Source: Saccharothrix sp. NRRL B-16348 (GTDB lineage Bacteria; Actinomycetota; Actinomycetes; Mycobacteriales; Pseudonocardiaceae). Taken from it: 64,000 nucleotides of DNA. Made by a program: the position numbers and the translations under genes. Location of the stretch: assembly GCF_001280085.1 (NCBI RefSeq), contig NZ_LGED01000223.1, forward strand, positions 1-64,000, given 5' to 3'. This document shows, piece by piece, positions 27,157 to 37,200 of this stretch. Under the pieces are notes generated by a model. That model was not told the origin of the DNA. It saw nothing but the letters and a program-made list of their open reading frames with translations, and searched no databases. How positions within the stretch are numbered: the stretch's first letter is position 1; the number at the start of each line of letters is the position of its first letter.

Positions 27157-27200
27157 TGCCCGAATACGCGACTCGCGGTGCCCGAACGCGCGACTCGCGA
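27157..27200. repeat. Tandem 22-base direct repeat beside the insertion sequence
   Basis: Two adjacent copies (27157-27178 and 27179-27200) share 19 of 22 bases, with the common part CGCGACTCGCG. They start five bases after the target duplication and precede sequence without a gene. This could be an operator or an old element end. Confidence 0.5.
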
Positions 27201-27631
27201 GGGGCCGGAACCGGAACCAAGGCAACAGTTCTTGCTGTGCCGCTGGAAAGTCACTGAGCCTTTCATCGTGGATGGCGGCAGCTCTCGACCTGGTGCAGGA
27301 CGAGGACGGCCGCGATGCAGTTTGGCGTCGTCGTGCGGACCGTTCGAGATTTGGCGGTCGCTGGGTGCGCTGCGTTCAGTCGTTGTCATCGTGCTCCGCC
27401 GCGGCCATCGCGGTGACCGCCGCTGCCGCGATCACCTCCAGACGAGCGTCGGTCGGTCGTCCGGTGCGCACGGCCAGCGCCTGCGCGAGTGGGCGACTGT
27501 GCGTCGGTAACGTGCTGCCGGCCTGCCCGAGTGCACACGTCGGTTCCCGCTGTCTGTTGGTCTTGGCGAACTGGACGGCGTGGTGGAAGCTTCTACAGGG
27601 CCAAAGGCACGCGATCGGTTCGGCGGATGGG
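27201..27631. other. Non-coding stretch before the cluster
   Basis: There is no intact gene. A minus-strand segment resembling a TetR C-terminus lies at 27376-27515. The promoter for the condensation-domain gene should lie in 27520-27625, but no clear -35/-10 pair was seen. Confidence 0.4.
27376..27515 (-). pseudogene. Possible TetR-family regulator C-terminal remnant
   Basis: The minus frame reads SRPLAQALAVRTGRPTDARL then EVIAAAAVTAMAAAEHDND and a stop. This resembles the last helices of actinobacterial TetR regulators. No DNA-binding part is present. The call is tentative. Confidence 0.3.
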
Positions 27632-29005
27632 ATGAGGGTGGGTTACGTGGATGATGGGCTGGAACGTCGTGTGCCGTCACGGGCGCAGGTGTACAAGGCG
27701 TCGTCGGTCCAGAGCCGGTTGATCATGATGCGCTATGCGCCGGGTGGTGTGGCCGCTCAGGTCGTCGGGGTGCACTTGTTGCTGCGCGGGCCGTTGGACG
27801 TCGAGCGGCTTCGGCGCGGGCTCATCGAACTCACCCGCCGGCACGACATCCTGCGCACCAACTACGCCCTCTCCGAGTCCGGGGAGGTGCTCGCGATCGT
27901 CCACGAGAACGAAGGGCCGGACGTCCTCGATGTGGCGCGGCCGACCGGGCTGGTCGACGAGCGCGAGATCCGCGATCACGGCAACACGCTGATGCGGGGC
28001 GTGGTCGGCAAGTTCACGTCCCCGGACCGGCATTCGATCCTCCAGGCGGTGCTGACCCACCACGCGGCGGATGTGCACAGCCTCGTCCTGGCGATTGACC
28101 ATGTCGCCGTCGATGAGCGTTCGAAGGCCCTGTTGCAACGTGAACTCGCCGCGCTGTACGCCGGTCGCGTCGACGACCTCGGTGAGCCTCACCCCTACGA
28201 CGCTGCCGCCGTCCGCAACGTGTTCCCGGCCATCGACGAGACGCCGGATCTCCGGGAACTGCTCACACCGCTGCCGCCGAGGATTCTCGCAAGTCCGGAT
28301 CCGCAGCGGGATCCGGATGCGTTCCGACCGGTCGTGGCCTCGCGCACGCTCGGCACGGCGGTCTGGGACCGGGTGGGGGAGGCGTCGCGGAGGCTGCGCT
28401 GCACGCGTTTCGTGGTGCACGTCGCGGCCGTGATGTGGGCGTTGAAGCAGTTCTCCGATTCCGACGACATCAGTTTCGTCACCGCGATGGACACCAGGCT
28501 GCGACCGCAGGACTTCGACACCGTTGGCTTCTTCCAGAACCTCGTCCTCCTGCGCTCCCGCTCACCGCGTTCCGCGGGCATTGCCGCGACGCTCGAAGAG
28601 TGCAGGACGATCGTCCGTGACGCCTTTCGACGCCGTGATTACCCCATCGCGTCCCTCGTGGCCGAAGCCAGGGCCGAACGCGGGGAAGCAGGATGCCGGA
28701 ACCCGCTCTACCAGATCGCGCTGGCCTACGCGGTGGAGGACGTCGACCTCGGCTGGAGGCTCGACGGTGTCGACGTCGAGCCGGTGGAGCTCGACTTCCC
28801 CGAAGCGGCCATCGAGTTGTTCGTCTACCTCAGCGAGTCTCCGTCGGACACCAAGGCACTGCTGCTCGGCGCGGCAGGCGCACTCGGCTCGGCTGAACTC
28901 GACAGGTTGCTCACCCTGTGGCGCGAAGCCGTGGGCGCGCTGACCGGCGATGACCCCGCGACTCGTGACAACGACGGTCAGCGGCTCGGTTCGTCGGTCA
29001 GGTAG
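27632..29005 (+). CDS. Stand-alone condensation-domain protein
   Basis: A 457-residue single NRPS condensation-fold protein. Typical segments are SVQSRLIMMRYAPGG, LIELTRRHDILRTNY and, late, FVTAMDTRLRPQDFDTVGFF (the latch region). The catalytic motif reads IDHVAVDERS. The second His and the Asp are kept, but the first His is Asp and the Gly is Glu, an unusual variant. It faces the rest of the cluster and overlaps the ABC gene tail by 28 bases. It could form an amide or ester bond with a carrier-bound chain, or release the product, since no thioesterase is present. The ATG at 27632 follows GGCGGATGG. Confidence 0.82.
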   Translation: MRVGYVDDGLERRVPSRAQVYKASSVQSRLIMMRYAPGGVAAQVVGVHLLLRGPLDVERLRRGLIELTRRHDILRTNYALSESGEVLAIVHENEGPDVLDVARPTGLVDEREIRDHGNTLMRGVVGKFTSPDRHSILQAVLTHHAADVHSLVLAIDHVAVDERSKALLQRELAALYAGRVDDLGEPHPYDAAAVRNVFPAIDETPDLRELLTPLPPRILASPDPQRDPDAFRPVVASRTLGTAVWDRVGEASRRLRCTRFVVHVAAVMWALKQFSDSDDISFVTAMDTRLRPQDFDTVGFFQNLVLLRSRSPRSAGIAATLEECRTIVRDAFRRRDYPIASLVAEARAERGEAGCRNPLYQIALAYAVEDVDLGWRLDGVDVEPVELDFPEAAIELFVYLSESPSDTKALLLGAAGALGSAELDRLLTLWREAVGALTGDDPATRDNDGQRLGSSVR

Positions 29006-30744
29006 CCGGCGCGCTGCGCGTCGTACAGGTCGGCGTACAGCGGCACGTCCAGCAGTTCCTCGTGCGGGCCCACCGCGACGACGCGACCCTCGTGCAGGAG
29101 GATCACCGCATCGGCCGCGGGCGCCAGCGACATCCGGTGGGTGACGATGACGGCGATACCGCCTCGGTCACGGGCGACGGTGCGGGCCCGACCGATCAGC
29201 CGGTCGAGCAGCAACTCCTCGGCCATCGGGTCGATGGCCGAGGTCGGCTCGTCGACGAGCAGCAGCGCCGCGTCCGACCGCAGGAACCCGCGTGCCAGCG
29301 CCAGGCGCTGCCACTGCCCGCCGGACAGCCGCCGCCCGTTCGGCAGCGAGCCGCCCAGCGGAAGGGCGAGCCCGGCGGGGCTTTCCGCGACCAGGTGCCC
29401 GAGCCCCGCGCTGTCGACCGCGTGCTCGATGTCGGCCTCGGTGAACCGGCTGTCGCCGAGCCGCACCGCGTCGCCGAGCTCGAACTCCAACTCGGCGTAG
29501 TCCTGGGTGATGTACGCCGGGCCGGCAGCACGGTCCTCGCCGCCGCCCGGCGCACCCGACACCACCTCACCGGACGATGGGCGGATCAGCCCGCTGAGCA
29601 GGGTGACGAGGGTCGTCTTCCCGCTTCCGTTCGCGCCGACGAGTGCGTAGACGCGGCCCCCTTCGAGACGAAGGGAGACACCATCGACCGCGGCTGCCTC
29701 CGCGCCGGGGTAGCGGTAGGACACGTCGCGGAGTTCGATCGCGGCGGTGTCGCCTGCCGGACGGGGCACGGTCGACGCCGCGCGCAGCCGGTCGTGCACG
29801 CGGACGAGCGACCGGACCACACGGATGGAGTCCGCGCACGACGACAGGTAGCGCGCCAGGGCGCCGACCAGCGCGGTCGTCGAGGACAGCAGCATCAGCG
29901 ACGCCAACGTCGTCGCGAGGCCGGTGGCGCCCTCCCCGAGGGCACGGACGAGACCCGCGATCCCGGCGGCGAGCGCCGCGCTCGTCAGCACAGCGCCGAG
30001 CACCGTCCACAGTGCACCCCGCCACAGGCCCGCGCTCCGCGTCGCCTCAGCCGCCGCGGCTGAACGGCGGTGCGCGTCCAGGACGAAAGCGCCTCCGCGG
30101 GAGAGGAGCAGCTCGTCGGTGTGCTTCTCCTCGGTCCCGATCTCCGCGAGCTCGTCGCTCACCCGCGCCTCCGCCGACGCGGCGCGTTGGGCCGTCCCGA
30201 CGGCCGCGTCGCGCCGCCGCACGCACAGGTAGGCGCCGACCGCGGCGACCGGGAGCAGGAGGAGCCACGGGGTCGCCAGCATCGTGATGACCACCGTGAT
30301 GCCCAGTCGGACGCTCGTGCCGAGGATGAGCCCGACGACGTCGGCGCCCTCGGTGAGCCGCGGCTGCTCCGAGCGCACGATCTGGAGGTCGTCGAGGAAC
30401 GACCGCTCGCTGAAGTGCTCGACGGACCGCGATCCGTAGACGGCCCGCTGGAGGTCTTCGTCGACCAGCCGGTTCGTCGCGTCGACCAGCACCGCCGACA
30501 CGGCCAGCGAGTACCGCCCGAGCAGTACCTGCACCACCAGAGCCGCGCAGGCGACGCCGAGGAACAACGCGCCTGCCGAGAAGTCCCCGGTGGTCCACAG
30601 CGCCACCATGGCCGCGATCGCGACCGTCGCGGCGACGGTGGCGATCGGGCGCACCGTGAACGCCACGATCGTCACCCACGCGGCGCGGCGGTCGGCGCGC
30701 AACGACAAGCGCAGGAGTTCGCCGAGCGCACCCCGGAACGTCAC
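28978..30744 (-). CDS. ABC transporter, fused permease/ATPase (half-transporter 2)
   Basis: A 588-residue ABC exporter subunit. The membrane domain (1-320) has about six spans. The NBD (345-588) has Walker A GANGSGKTT, signature LSGGQWQRLALARG, Walker B ALLLVDEPTSAID and switch His in VTHRMS. It starts with a GTG overlapping the stop of the upstream half-transporter, so the two are made together and most likely form a heterodimer exporting the cluster product. It is the last gene of the long minus-strand operon. Confidence 0.9.
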   Translation of the reverse strand: MTFRGALGELLRLSLRADRRAAWVTIVAFTVRPIATVAATVAIAAMVALWTTGDFSAGALFLGVACAALVVQVLLGRYSLAVSAVLVDATNRLVDEDLQRAVYGSRSVEHFSERSFLDDLQIVRSEQPRLTEGADVVGLILGTSVRLGITVVITMLATPWLLLLPVAAVGAYLCVRRRDAAVGTAQRAASAEARVSDELAEIGTEEKHTDELLLSRGGAFVLDAHRRSAAAAEATRSAGLWRGALWTVLGAVLTSAALAAGIAGLVRALGEGATGLATTLASLMLLSSTTALVGALARYLSSCADSIRVVRSLVRVHDRLRAASTVPRPAGDTAAIELRDVSYRYPGAEAAAVDGVSLRLEGGRVYALVGANGSGKTTLVTLLSGLIRPSSGEVVSGAPGGGEDRAAGPAYITQDYAELEFELGDAVRLGDSRFTEADIEHAVDSAGLGHLVAESPAGLALPLGGSLPNGRRLSGGQWQRLALARGFLRSDAALLLVDEPTSAIDPMAEELLLDRLIGRARTVARDRGGIAVIVTHRMSLAPAADAVILLHEGRVVAVGPHEELLDVPLYADLYDAQRAGYLTDEPSR

Positions 30745-32528
30745 CTGGCCACGATCCCCTCGTCCGGCGTCCGGTAGCGGTCGGCCTGCGACCGGAACAT
30801 CCGCGCATAGGTGCCGTCCGCGTCCACGAGGTCCGCGTGCGTGCCGCGCTCGCGGACCTCGCCGTCGTGGAGCACGAGGATCTCGTCGGCGCGCCGGACA
30901 CCCGCGAACCGGTGGGACACCATCACGGTCGTGCGGCCCGGTCCGGCCAGTTCGCCGAGCTCTGCGAAGAAACGTGCCTCCGCCTGCGCGTCGAGCGCGG
31001 CCGTCGGTTCGTCGAGCACGAGAACCCGCCGGTCGTCGTCCACCATGCCCGCGAGCGCCCGCGCGGTCGCGACGCGCTGCCACTGCCCGCCGGAAAGGCC
31101 GCTCCCCTCGCCCAGCCGCGGTGCGCCCTCGGCGAGCAGTTCCGGGCCGAGCCCGTCGAGGAGGGCACGCACCCGGCGGTCGAGGACGCCGACGCCGTGG
31201 GCCCGCCCCAGGACGATGTTGTCGTGCAGGGAAACCGGGTAGCGGACGTACTGCTGGCCGAGGAACGCGAACGAGTCGCGCCAGGCGGCCCGCAGCGCCG
31301 CGGCCGACACCTCGACGCCGTCGCAGGTGATCCGTCCGGAACTGGGGGCGAGCAGCCCGACGAGCAGCTTCAGCAGGGTCGACTTCCCTGCTCCGTTTAC
31401 CCCGACGATGGCCAGGCTCCGCCCGAGCCGCACCTCGAAGCTCAGGTCGGAGAACACCGGTGCGGGCGCGCCGGGGTAGGAGAACCCGACCCGCTCGAAC
31501 CGGATCAAGCTGTCCGGCCCTGCGCGCGGAGCCGCGGCAGGTGCCTCGGCCGGGCCGAACCGCGTCGCCGCGACGAGCCGGACGCGGTCGAAGACCGTCA
31601 CGCCCATCGCGGAGTAGACCACGTCCATGGTGACGCCGAAGAGCAGCATCAATGCCACCATCGAGGCGACGCCCATCACCAGCTGCGCGGGCGCGAGTCC
31701 GGCGTGGAACAGGACGACCAGGCCGAAAGCCATCGCGGCTACCGCGATGGCCAGCGCCGCCAGCATCGGCGGGCTGATCCGCGTCGCCGGGCGGGCACCG
31801 TGTGCGGCTTCGCGGAACTTCCCGATGACCCAGTCGGCCGCACCGAAGATGATCACCTCGCGCGCGGTGCGGCGGGCGAACGCGAGCCTGCCCAGGTACA
31901 CCGCGCGCGCACTTTCCCCGTCCGCCGAGTACGCCGCCGACTGCTCCGCCGCGTAGTCCTTCTCCATCATCGCCGAGAGCGCCGCGAACGCGATCACGAC
32001 GGGAATCCCGGCAAGCGGCTCGACGTACACGAGCACGAGTCCGGGCACCAGCGCCTGCGCACGCAGCAGGGCGTACCGCAGCGTCGACACCGCGAGCCGC
32101 CGGATCGGCGGCGCGGACCCGATCGCGTCGAGCGCGTGGCGGAGGGCGTCCGGCGTCGCTCCTGGTGCGGAGAGCCTGGCCCTGATCAGGACCTGCTCCG
32201 CTTCCGCCTGCAAACGTCCCCCGTACCGGTCGGCCAGGACGTCGATCACCACGTTGAGCAGTTGGTCGAGCAGGAAGAGCGCCACGAACACCGCACCCGC
32301 CAGGACGACACCCGACGAACCGCCTACCGCACTCCCCAGCACGTTGCCGACCGCGACGATCGACGCGGCCGGGACCGCCGCCGCCAGCAGGATGAGCATG
32401 CCGATGCCGACGGTGAACCCGGGGAGCAGACGCAGCCCCACGGCGAACATGCCCAGCCGGAGCCGCCTGCCGACCTCGGCGCGTACCCTTGAGCGGGGTG
32501 GCGTCGCATTCTGCGCCCGCTCAGCCAT
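30741..32528 (-). CDS. ABC transporter, fused permease/ATPase (half-transporter 1)
   Basis: A 595-residue ABC exporter subunit. The N-terminal membrane domain has about six spans (first near 20-45). The NBD (about 345-595) has Walker A GVNGAGKST, signature LSGGQWQRVATARAL, Walker B VLVLDEPTAALD and VSHRF. The ATG at 32528 overlaps the KS-ACP gene by eight bases. It is paired with the next gene as a heterodimeric exporter, and export of the cluster product or self-resistance is inferred from position. Confidence 0.9.
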   Translation of the reverse strand: MAERAQNATPPRSRVRAEVGRRLRLGMFAVGLRLLPGFTVGIGMLILLAAAVPAASIVAVGNVLGSAVGGSSGVVLAGAVFVALFLLDQLLNVVIDVLADRYGGRLQAEAEQVLIRARLSAPGATPDALRHALDAIGSAPPIRRLAVSTLRYALLRAQALVPGLVLVYVEPLAGIPVVIAFAALSAMMEKDYAAEQSAAYSADGESARAVYLGRLAFARRTAREVIIFGAADWVIGKFREAAHGARPATRISPPMLAALAIAVAAMAFGLVVLFHAGLAPAQLVMGVASMVALMLLFGVTMDVVYSAMGVTVFDRVRLVAATRFGPAEAPAAAPRAGPDSLIRFERVGFSYPGAPAPVFSDLSFEVRLGRSLAIVGVNGAGKSTLLKLLVGLLAPSSGRITCDGVEVSAAALRAAWRDSFAFLGQQYVRYPVSLHDNIVLGRAHGVGVLDRRVRALLDGLGPELLAEGAPRLGEGSGLSGGQWQRVATARALAGMVDDDRRVLVLDEPTAALDAQAEARFFAELGELAGPGRTTVMVSHRFAGVRRADEILVLHDGEVRERGTHADLVDADGTYARMFRSQADRYRTPDEGIVAR

Positions 32529-34215
32529 GCCCGACCGTCCCCGCTCCACCCGCGTTGTCCGGCAGTCCCTGTTCGACGAGGTCGACGATCGCCCGCACCG
32601 AGTCCGCCGCGAGCAGGTCCAGGACCTCCAGGCTCACGCCCCACCGGATGTCGATGACCTTCGTGACGGCGATCAGGTCGACCGAGTCGATGCCGAAGTC
32701 GAGCAGCCCGACCTCCATCAGCTGCTCCTGGTCGAGATGGGCGAAGTCCCCGCGGTCCCGCAGCAGGGCGGTGAGGACCTCGACGATCTCCTGACGCGTG
32801 GGCCGGTCTCCGCTCGGCTCGACCTGACCGGGGTCGTGTGCGCGGGAGGCCGCGGTGACGCCGACCGAGTCGATCGCGGTGCCTTCCCCGGCACGCCAGG
32901 CGCTGTGCTCCGGATCGCGTTGACCGGAGACCACCAGGTGCACGCTCGTGCCGCTCGCGCCGAAACCGCTGATGCCGACCATCGAGGTACCCGGCCCGAA
33001 TGGGACGGGACCGCTTGAGGGCTGGGCGATCCAGTCGTGCGCGTCGGCACCCGGTTCGGTGAAGTTCACCGTGGGCGGCATCCAGCCGCGCTTCAGCCCG
33101 AGGATCACGTTGACGAGGGATGCGACCCCGGCAGCCGTGTCGAGGTGGCCCAGTGCGGGTTTCACGGAGCCGACGGGGAGGGGAGCACCGCGTGCGCCGA
33201 ACACTTCGTGGAGCGCGCCCAGCTCCACCAGGTCCCCTACTGTGGTGCCCGTGCCGTGGCCTTCGACGTAGGCGATGTCGTCAGGTCCGATGCCCGCGTC
33301 GGCCATCGCGCCGCGGATGACCCGCACCTGCCCGTCGAACGCGGGCGCGGCGTAGCTCGCCCGCCGCCCGCCGTCGCTGCCGGAGTGGATGCCCTCGATC
33401 ACCGCGTGGATCGCGTTGCCGTCGGCGATGGCGTCGTCGTAGCGGCGGAGCACGAAGACCCCGCCGCCGCTGCCGCCCACGGTGCCGTCGGCGTGCGCGT
33501 CGAACGCCCGGCACACTCCGGTGGGGGAGAGGATTCCCCCGCGTTCCCACTGGTACCCCCTGTGGTCGGGGAAGTACAGGGCGGCGGCGCCTGCCAGGAC
33601 CGTGTCGGTCCGCCCGCTCCGGAGCAGCAGCACCGCGTGGTCCAGCGCGGCGAGCGCCGTGGAGCAGGCCGTCTGCACGTTCACGCTCGGACCCGTCAGC
33701 CCCAGGCGGAACGAGACCCGCCCCACGCTGTGGTCGCTGCTGTTGCCGATGAGCACCTCGGGGAAGACCGACTGCTCCCGCAGCGCGTCGTCCCGCTGGA
33801 GCCGGGTCGTGAAGTGCGAGTCGAGCGAATTGCCCGCGTACAGCCCCATGCCGACGCCGCCGACCACGCCGATGTCGCGTCCGCGCACGCTCTCCGGGCT
33901 CATCCCCGCGTCCAGGAGTGCCCCGACGCAGCAGTCGAGGAACAGCAGGTGCTGCGGGTCCGTGACCGCCATCTCGTGCGCGGTCACGCCGGCCAGGTGG
34001 CGTGCGGTCGCCGGAGTCCACTCGGCCCTGGCCGTTCGGGCGACGTAGCCCTCGCGGGTGAAGGTCGATTCCGGGACACCGGCGGCGAGCATCTCGCCGC
34101 GCGAGACGTCCGCGACGGCGCTCTTCCCGGCGGCCAGGAACGAGTCGATCTCCGCGCGGTCGCGCCCGGCCGGCAGGCAGGCGTCGTACCCGATGATCGC
34201 GATCCGGTCGCTCAC
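32521..34215 (-). CDS. Ketosynthase-acyl carrier protein (PKS KS-ACP)
   Basis: A 564-residue protein. The KS domain (about 1-430) has active Cys in NVQTACSTALAALDHA, His in EGHGTGTTVGD and His in KPALGHLDTAAG, so it should condense. The ACP (about 480-555) has the phosphopantetheine Ser in LLDFGIDSVDLIAV. There is no acyltransferase domain in this or any cluster protein, so malonyl loading must come in trans or the KS uses another donor. The GTG at 34215 overlaps the upstream stop (GTGA). Confidence 0.9.
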   Translation of the reverse strand: MSDRIAIIGYDACLPAGRDRAEIDSFLAAGKSAVADVSRGEMLAAGVPESTFTREGYVARTARAEWTPATARHLAGVTAHEMAVTDPQHLLFLDCCVGALLDAGMSPESVRGRDIGVVGGVGMGLYAGNSLDSHFTTRLQRDDALREQSVFPEVLIGNSSDHSVGRVSFRLGLTGPSVNVQTACSTALAALDHAVLLLRSGRTDTVLAGAAALYFPDHRGYQWERGGILSPTGVCRAFDAHADGTVGGSGGGVFVLRRYDDAIADGNAIHAVIEGIHSGSDGGRRASYAAPAFDGQVRVIRGAMADAGIGPDDIAYVEGHGTGTTVGDLVELGALHEVFGARGAPLPVGSVKPALGHLDTAAGVASLVNVILGLKRGWMPPTVNFTEPGADAHDWIAQPSSGPVPFGPGTSMVGISGFGASGTSVHLVVSGQRDPEHSAWRAGEGTAIDSVGVTAASRAHDPGQVEPSGDRPTRQEIVEVLTALLRDRGDFAHLDQEQLMEVGLLDFGIDSVDLIAVTKVIDIRWGVSLEVLDLLAADSVRAIVDLVEQGLPDNAGGAGTVGHG

Positions 34216-37200
34216 TCGCTGCTCCTCTTCCGGCTGCCTTCCACGTAGTCCGCCAGTTCGGCGAGGGTCGGGTACCGCATCAGCTCCAGCACGCCGACCT
34301 TCTGGCCGGTGTGCTGGGTGACGGTGCGGGCGAAGTTCGGCAGGTCGGCCGAGGTCAATCCCATGTGGAACCAGCTCGTGTCGAGACGGGCGGAATCGGC
34401 GCCCAGCAGCGGGCGCAGCGCCTTCGCCAGGTGGGCGGCGGTGGGTGACAACTCCGGCTCGGCGGGCCCGGTCGCGCTGGTCGGTCCCGTGTCCGGAGGT
34501 GGTGTCGGTTCGCTGTCGCGCGGGGGGATGAGCGGCATGTGTTCGCCCACCCCGAGGAGCACGGAACGGGCGGGCTCGGCCAGCAGGCAGGTCGCGATGT
34601 CCATGACGCTGACCTCGTCGAGGCCCAACGCCTCGCCGAGGGCGACGGTGGTCCGGTCCGTCTGGCGCGCCTCGCTGACGGAGGTCACCGACACGACGGT
34701 CGTCGGGACCAGCGCTACCCGTTCGGCGGTCGTCTCGGCGGCTGCGCAGGCCGCCGCGTAGGTCTCGACTCCGGTGCCCGCGACGTGCGCGTTGACCGAG
34801 GAGACGACCGCGAGGTGGGCGTCCAGGGCGTGCGCCAGTCCGGCGGCTTCGCGAACCCCGTCGGTCTTCGGGCCGATGAGCCGCTCGACCACGTCCTGCG
34901 GCGCGGGCGTCGGCGCGCCCGCCAGGTGGACGACCTGGGTCCGCTCGCGGGGATCCCATCCGGCGGTGCGGACGAGGCCCCGCACCGCGGCCGAGGAGGT
35001 GATGTCGGCGGTGACCCGGCTGATCCCGTCTCCCCGGTCTTCTCCGGGCTGGGTGCGGCTTCCGACAAGCGTGACGCGAGCTCCGCGCAGCGCGAGCTCC
35101 GCGCCCAGCGCTTCGCCGAGCCTGCCGGTGCCGCCGAGGATCACGAAGTGGTCCGCGCGTGGGCCGGAGCGGTCGATGGCGACGGGCGTGCGGACGCGGC
35201 GCCAGAGGTCCCCGTGCGGGCCGAGGAATAGGTCCGCGTCCGGGGTGTGCTCCCCGCCCAGGACGCCGTCGAGCGCCTGCTCGTCCACCGCCGGGTGCAC
35301 CCAGATTGTGCGCACGGAGCGGGCGCCCGCTCCGTGCGCGGTGGCGCGGAGGAACGCCGCGACGGGGTGCGACCGGGGTAGCCGGTCGGAGTTCGCCTCG
35401 TACGTCTCGATGACGACGCAGACGTCCCGACCGCGCAACCGGGCAGGCTCGACCTCCCGGCGCCACCGCTGGAGCACGTCGTGGAGTTCACCCGGGGTGT
35501 GCTCGGCGACGGCGGAGTGGGCCAACCCCGCCCCGCGCAGGACGACCGGCGGCTGCCCGGCTCCGCCCAACCGCGGCGCCCCTGGCGACGCCGTGGGCAC
35601 CCAGTCCAGCGTCCACAGCTGCCGCGGGGCGGGGTCGATGAACCTGCGCACCAGCCTTCCCTTGCGGACCTTGCCGATGCTGGTCCGCTCGATCGCGGAC
35701 GGCGGGACGTCCACCACCTGCGCGACGGGCACGCCGATGATCTTCTCCAGCCTGCGTCCGACCTCGGCGCGCACCTCGGAGGCGTTCCCGTCGACGGCGC
35801 AGAACACCGCGACCGAATCGCGCTCGGCCCCGCGCGGGCGGAAGGACGTGACCGCGCAGGTGCCCGGCACGACACCGTCGACCTGCTCGGCTTCGCTTTC
35901 GAGGTCGGCGGAGTTCCACGTCACGCCGTTCGCGACGATCCTGGTGCCGTCCCGGCCCACGAAGTGCACGCCGTCGTCGGCGATCCGCGCGAGGTCGCCG
36001 GTCCGGAACCAGCCGTCGGTGCTCTTGGCGAGGTCTCCGCCCACCAGGTATCGCTCCAGGACCATCGATCCCCGGACTTCGAGGTGTCCCACACCGTCCT
36101 CTTCGACATCCGCCGCCGCCACGATCCTGACCTCCACCCCGGGGAGCGGGAAGCCGACCGACACCGTCGGGGACGTGTCGGAAGCCGGGTCGTAGCGCGG
36201 GGAGTACAGGACTCCGGAGCAGGTCTCGGCCATTCCCCAGGCGGGGGCGAAGGTGCCCCGGGGCATGCCCAGCCTGCCCAGGGACCGCTCGAAGCGCGCG
36301 CAGTCCTTGGCCGACACCGCCTCGCCCCCGTTGAGGCAGAACCGGATGCTCGAGAGGTCGATCCGCCCGTCTGCCGGGATCTGCTCCGCCGCGCTCGCCA
36401 GCATCCGGTAGGCGAAGTTGGGCGACCACACCGCGCTGACGCGGTGCTCGCTCACGAGCCGGAACCACTCGCCGGGGTCGGCGAGGACACGTGCCGGTGC
36501 GGCCGAGATGTGCTCGGCGGCGATGACGGCATCGCGGACGTGGGCCATCAGCATGCCGCCGACGTGGGACAGCGGCATCCAGTTGAAGCCGACGGTCGCG
36601 GAGTCGAGGCCGTTCACCGCCACGGCGCCCAAGGCCATGTCGATGATTCCCCGGTGGCGCTGCGGCACCACCTTCGGCGCGCCCGTGCTGCCCGAGGTCA
36701 TGAAGTGGATCCGCGAGTCCGGGCCGTCATCGGCGCGATCGGGCCCGTCCCGCCCGTCGCCGGGTCCCAGGTCGAGCGCGACCGGGGTGAGTCCCCACCG
36801 CGCCGCCGCGGCTACGACCGGGAACTGCGCGTCCCCGGCGTGGAGCAGCGCGTGGACGGGGGCCTGGTGGGACAGCGCTGCCAGCCACTCGCCATCTCCA
36901 CCGCGCTCGTCGAGCAGTTCCTCGGCAACCAGCAGCGGCTCGACGCCTGCCACGACTCCGGCCCAGAAGAGAGCGAGGATCTCCGACGGCTCGGTCGCGG
37001 CCACGACGGCGATCCTGCCGCGGCCGATGCCACTGGCGCGGATGTCTTCGGCGATCCGCCGCACCCGGCCGCGGAAGGACAGCCAGGTCTCCCGCCGCCG
37101 CGACCCGTCCGAGTCGATGGTGGTGACGCCCGCCGAGTCTCCCGCGGCCAGGTCGAGCACGTCGGACAGACGCGTGGGCGACGTCGCCGTGCGCACCGTG

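Noticed and set aside
34216..35466. Extension of the KS-ACP frame upstream to 35466
   Set aside because: It overlaps the ligase-KR-ACP gene completely and has no domain content. The KS fold begins at the GTG at 34215.
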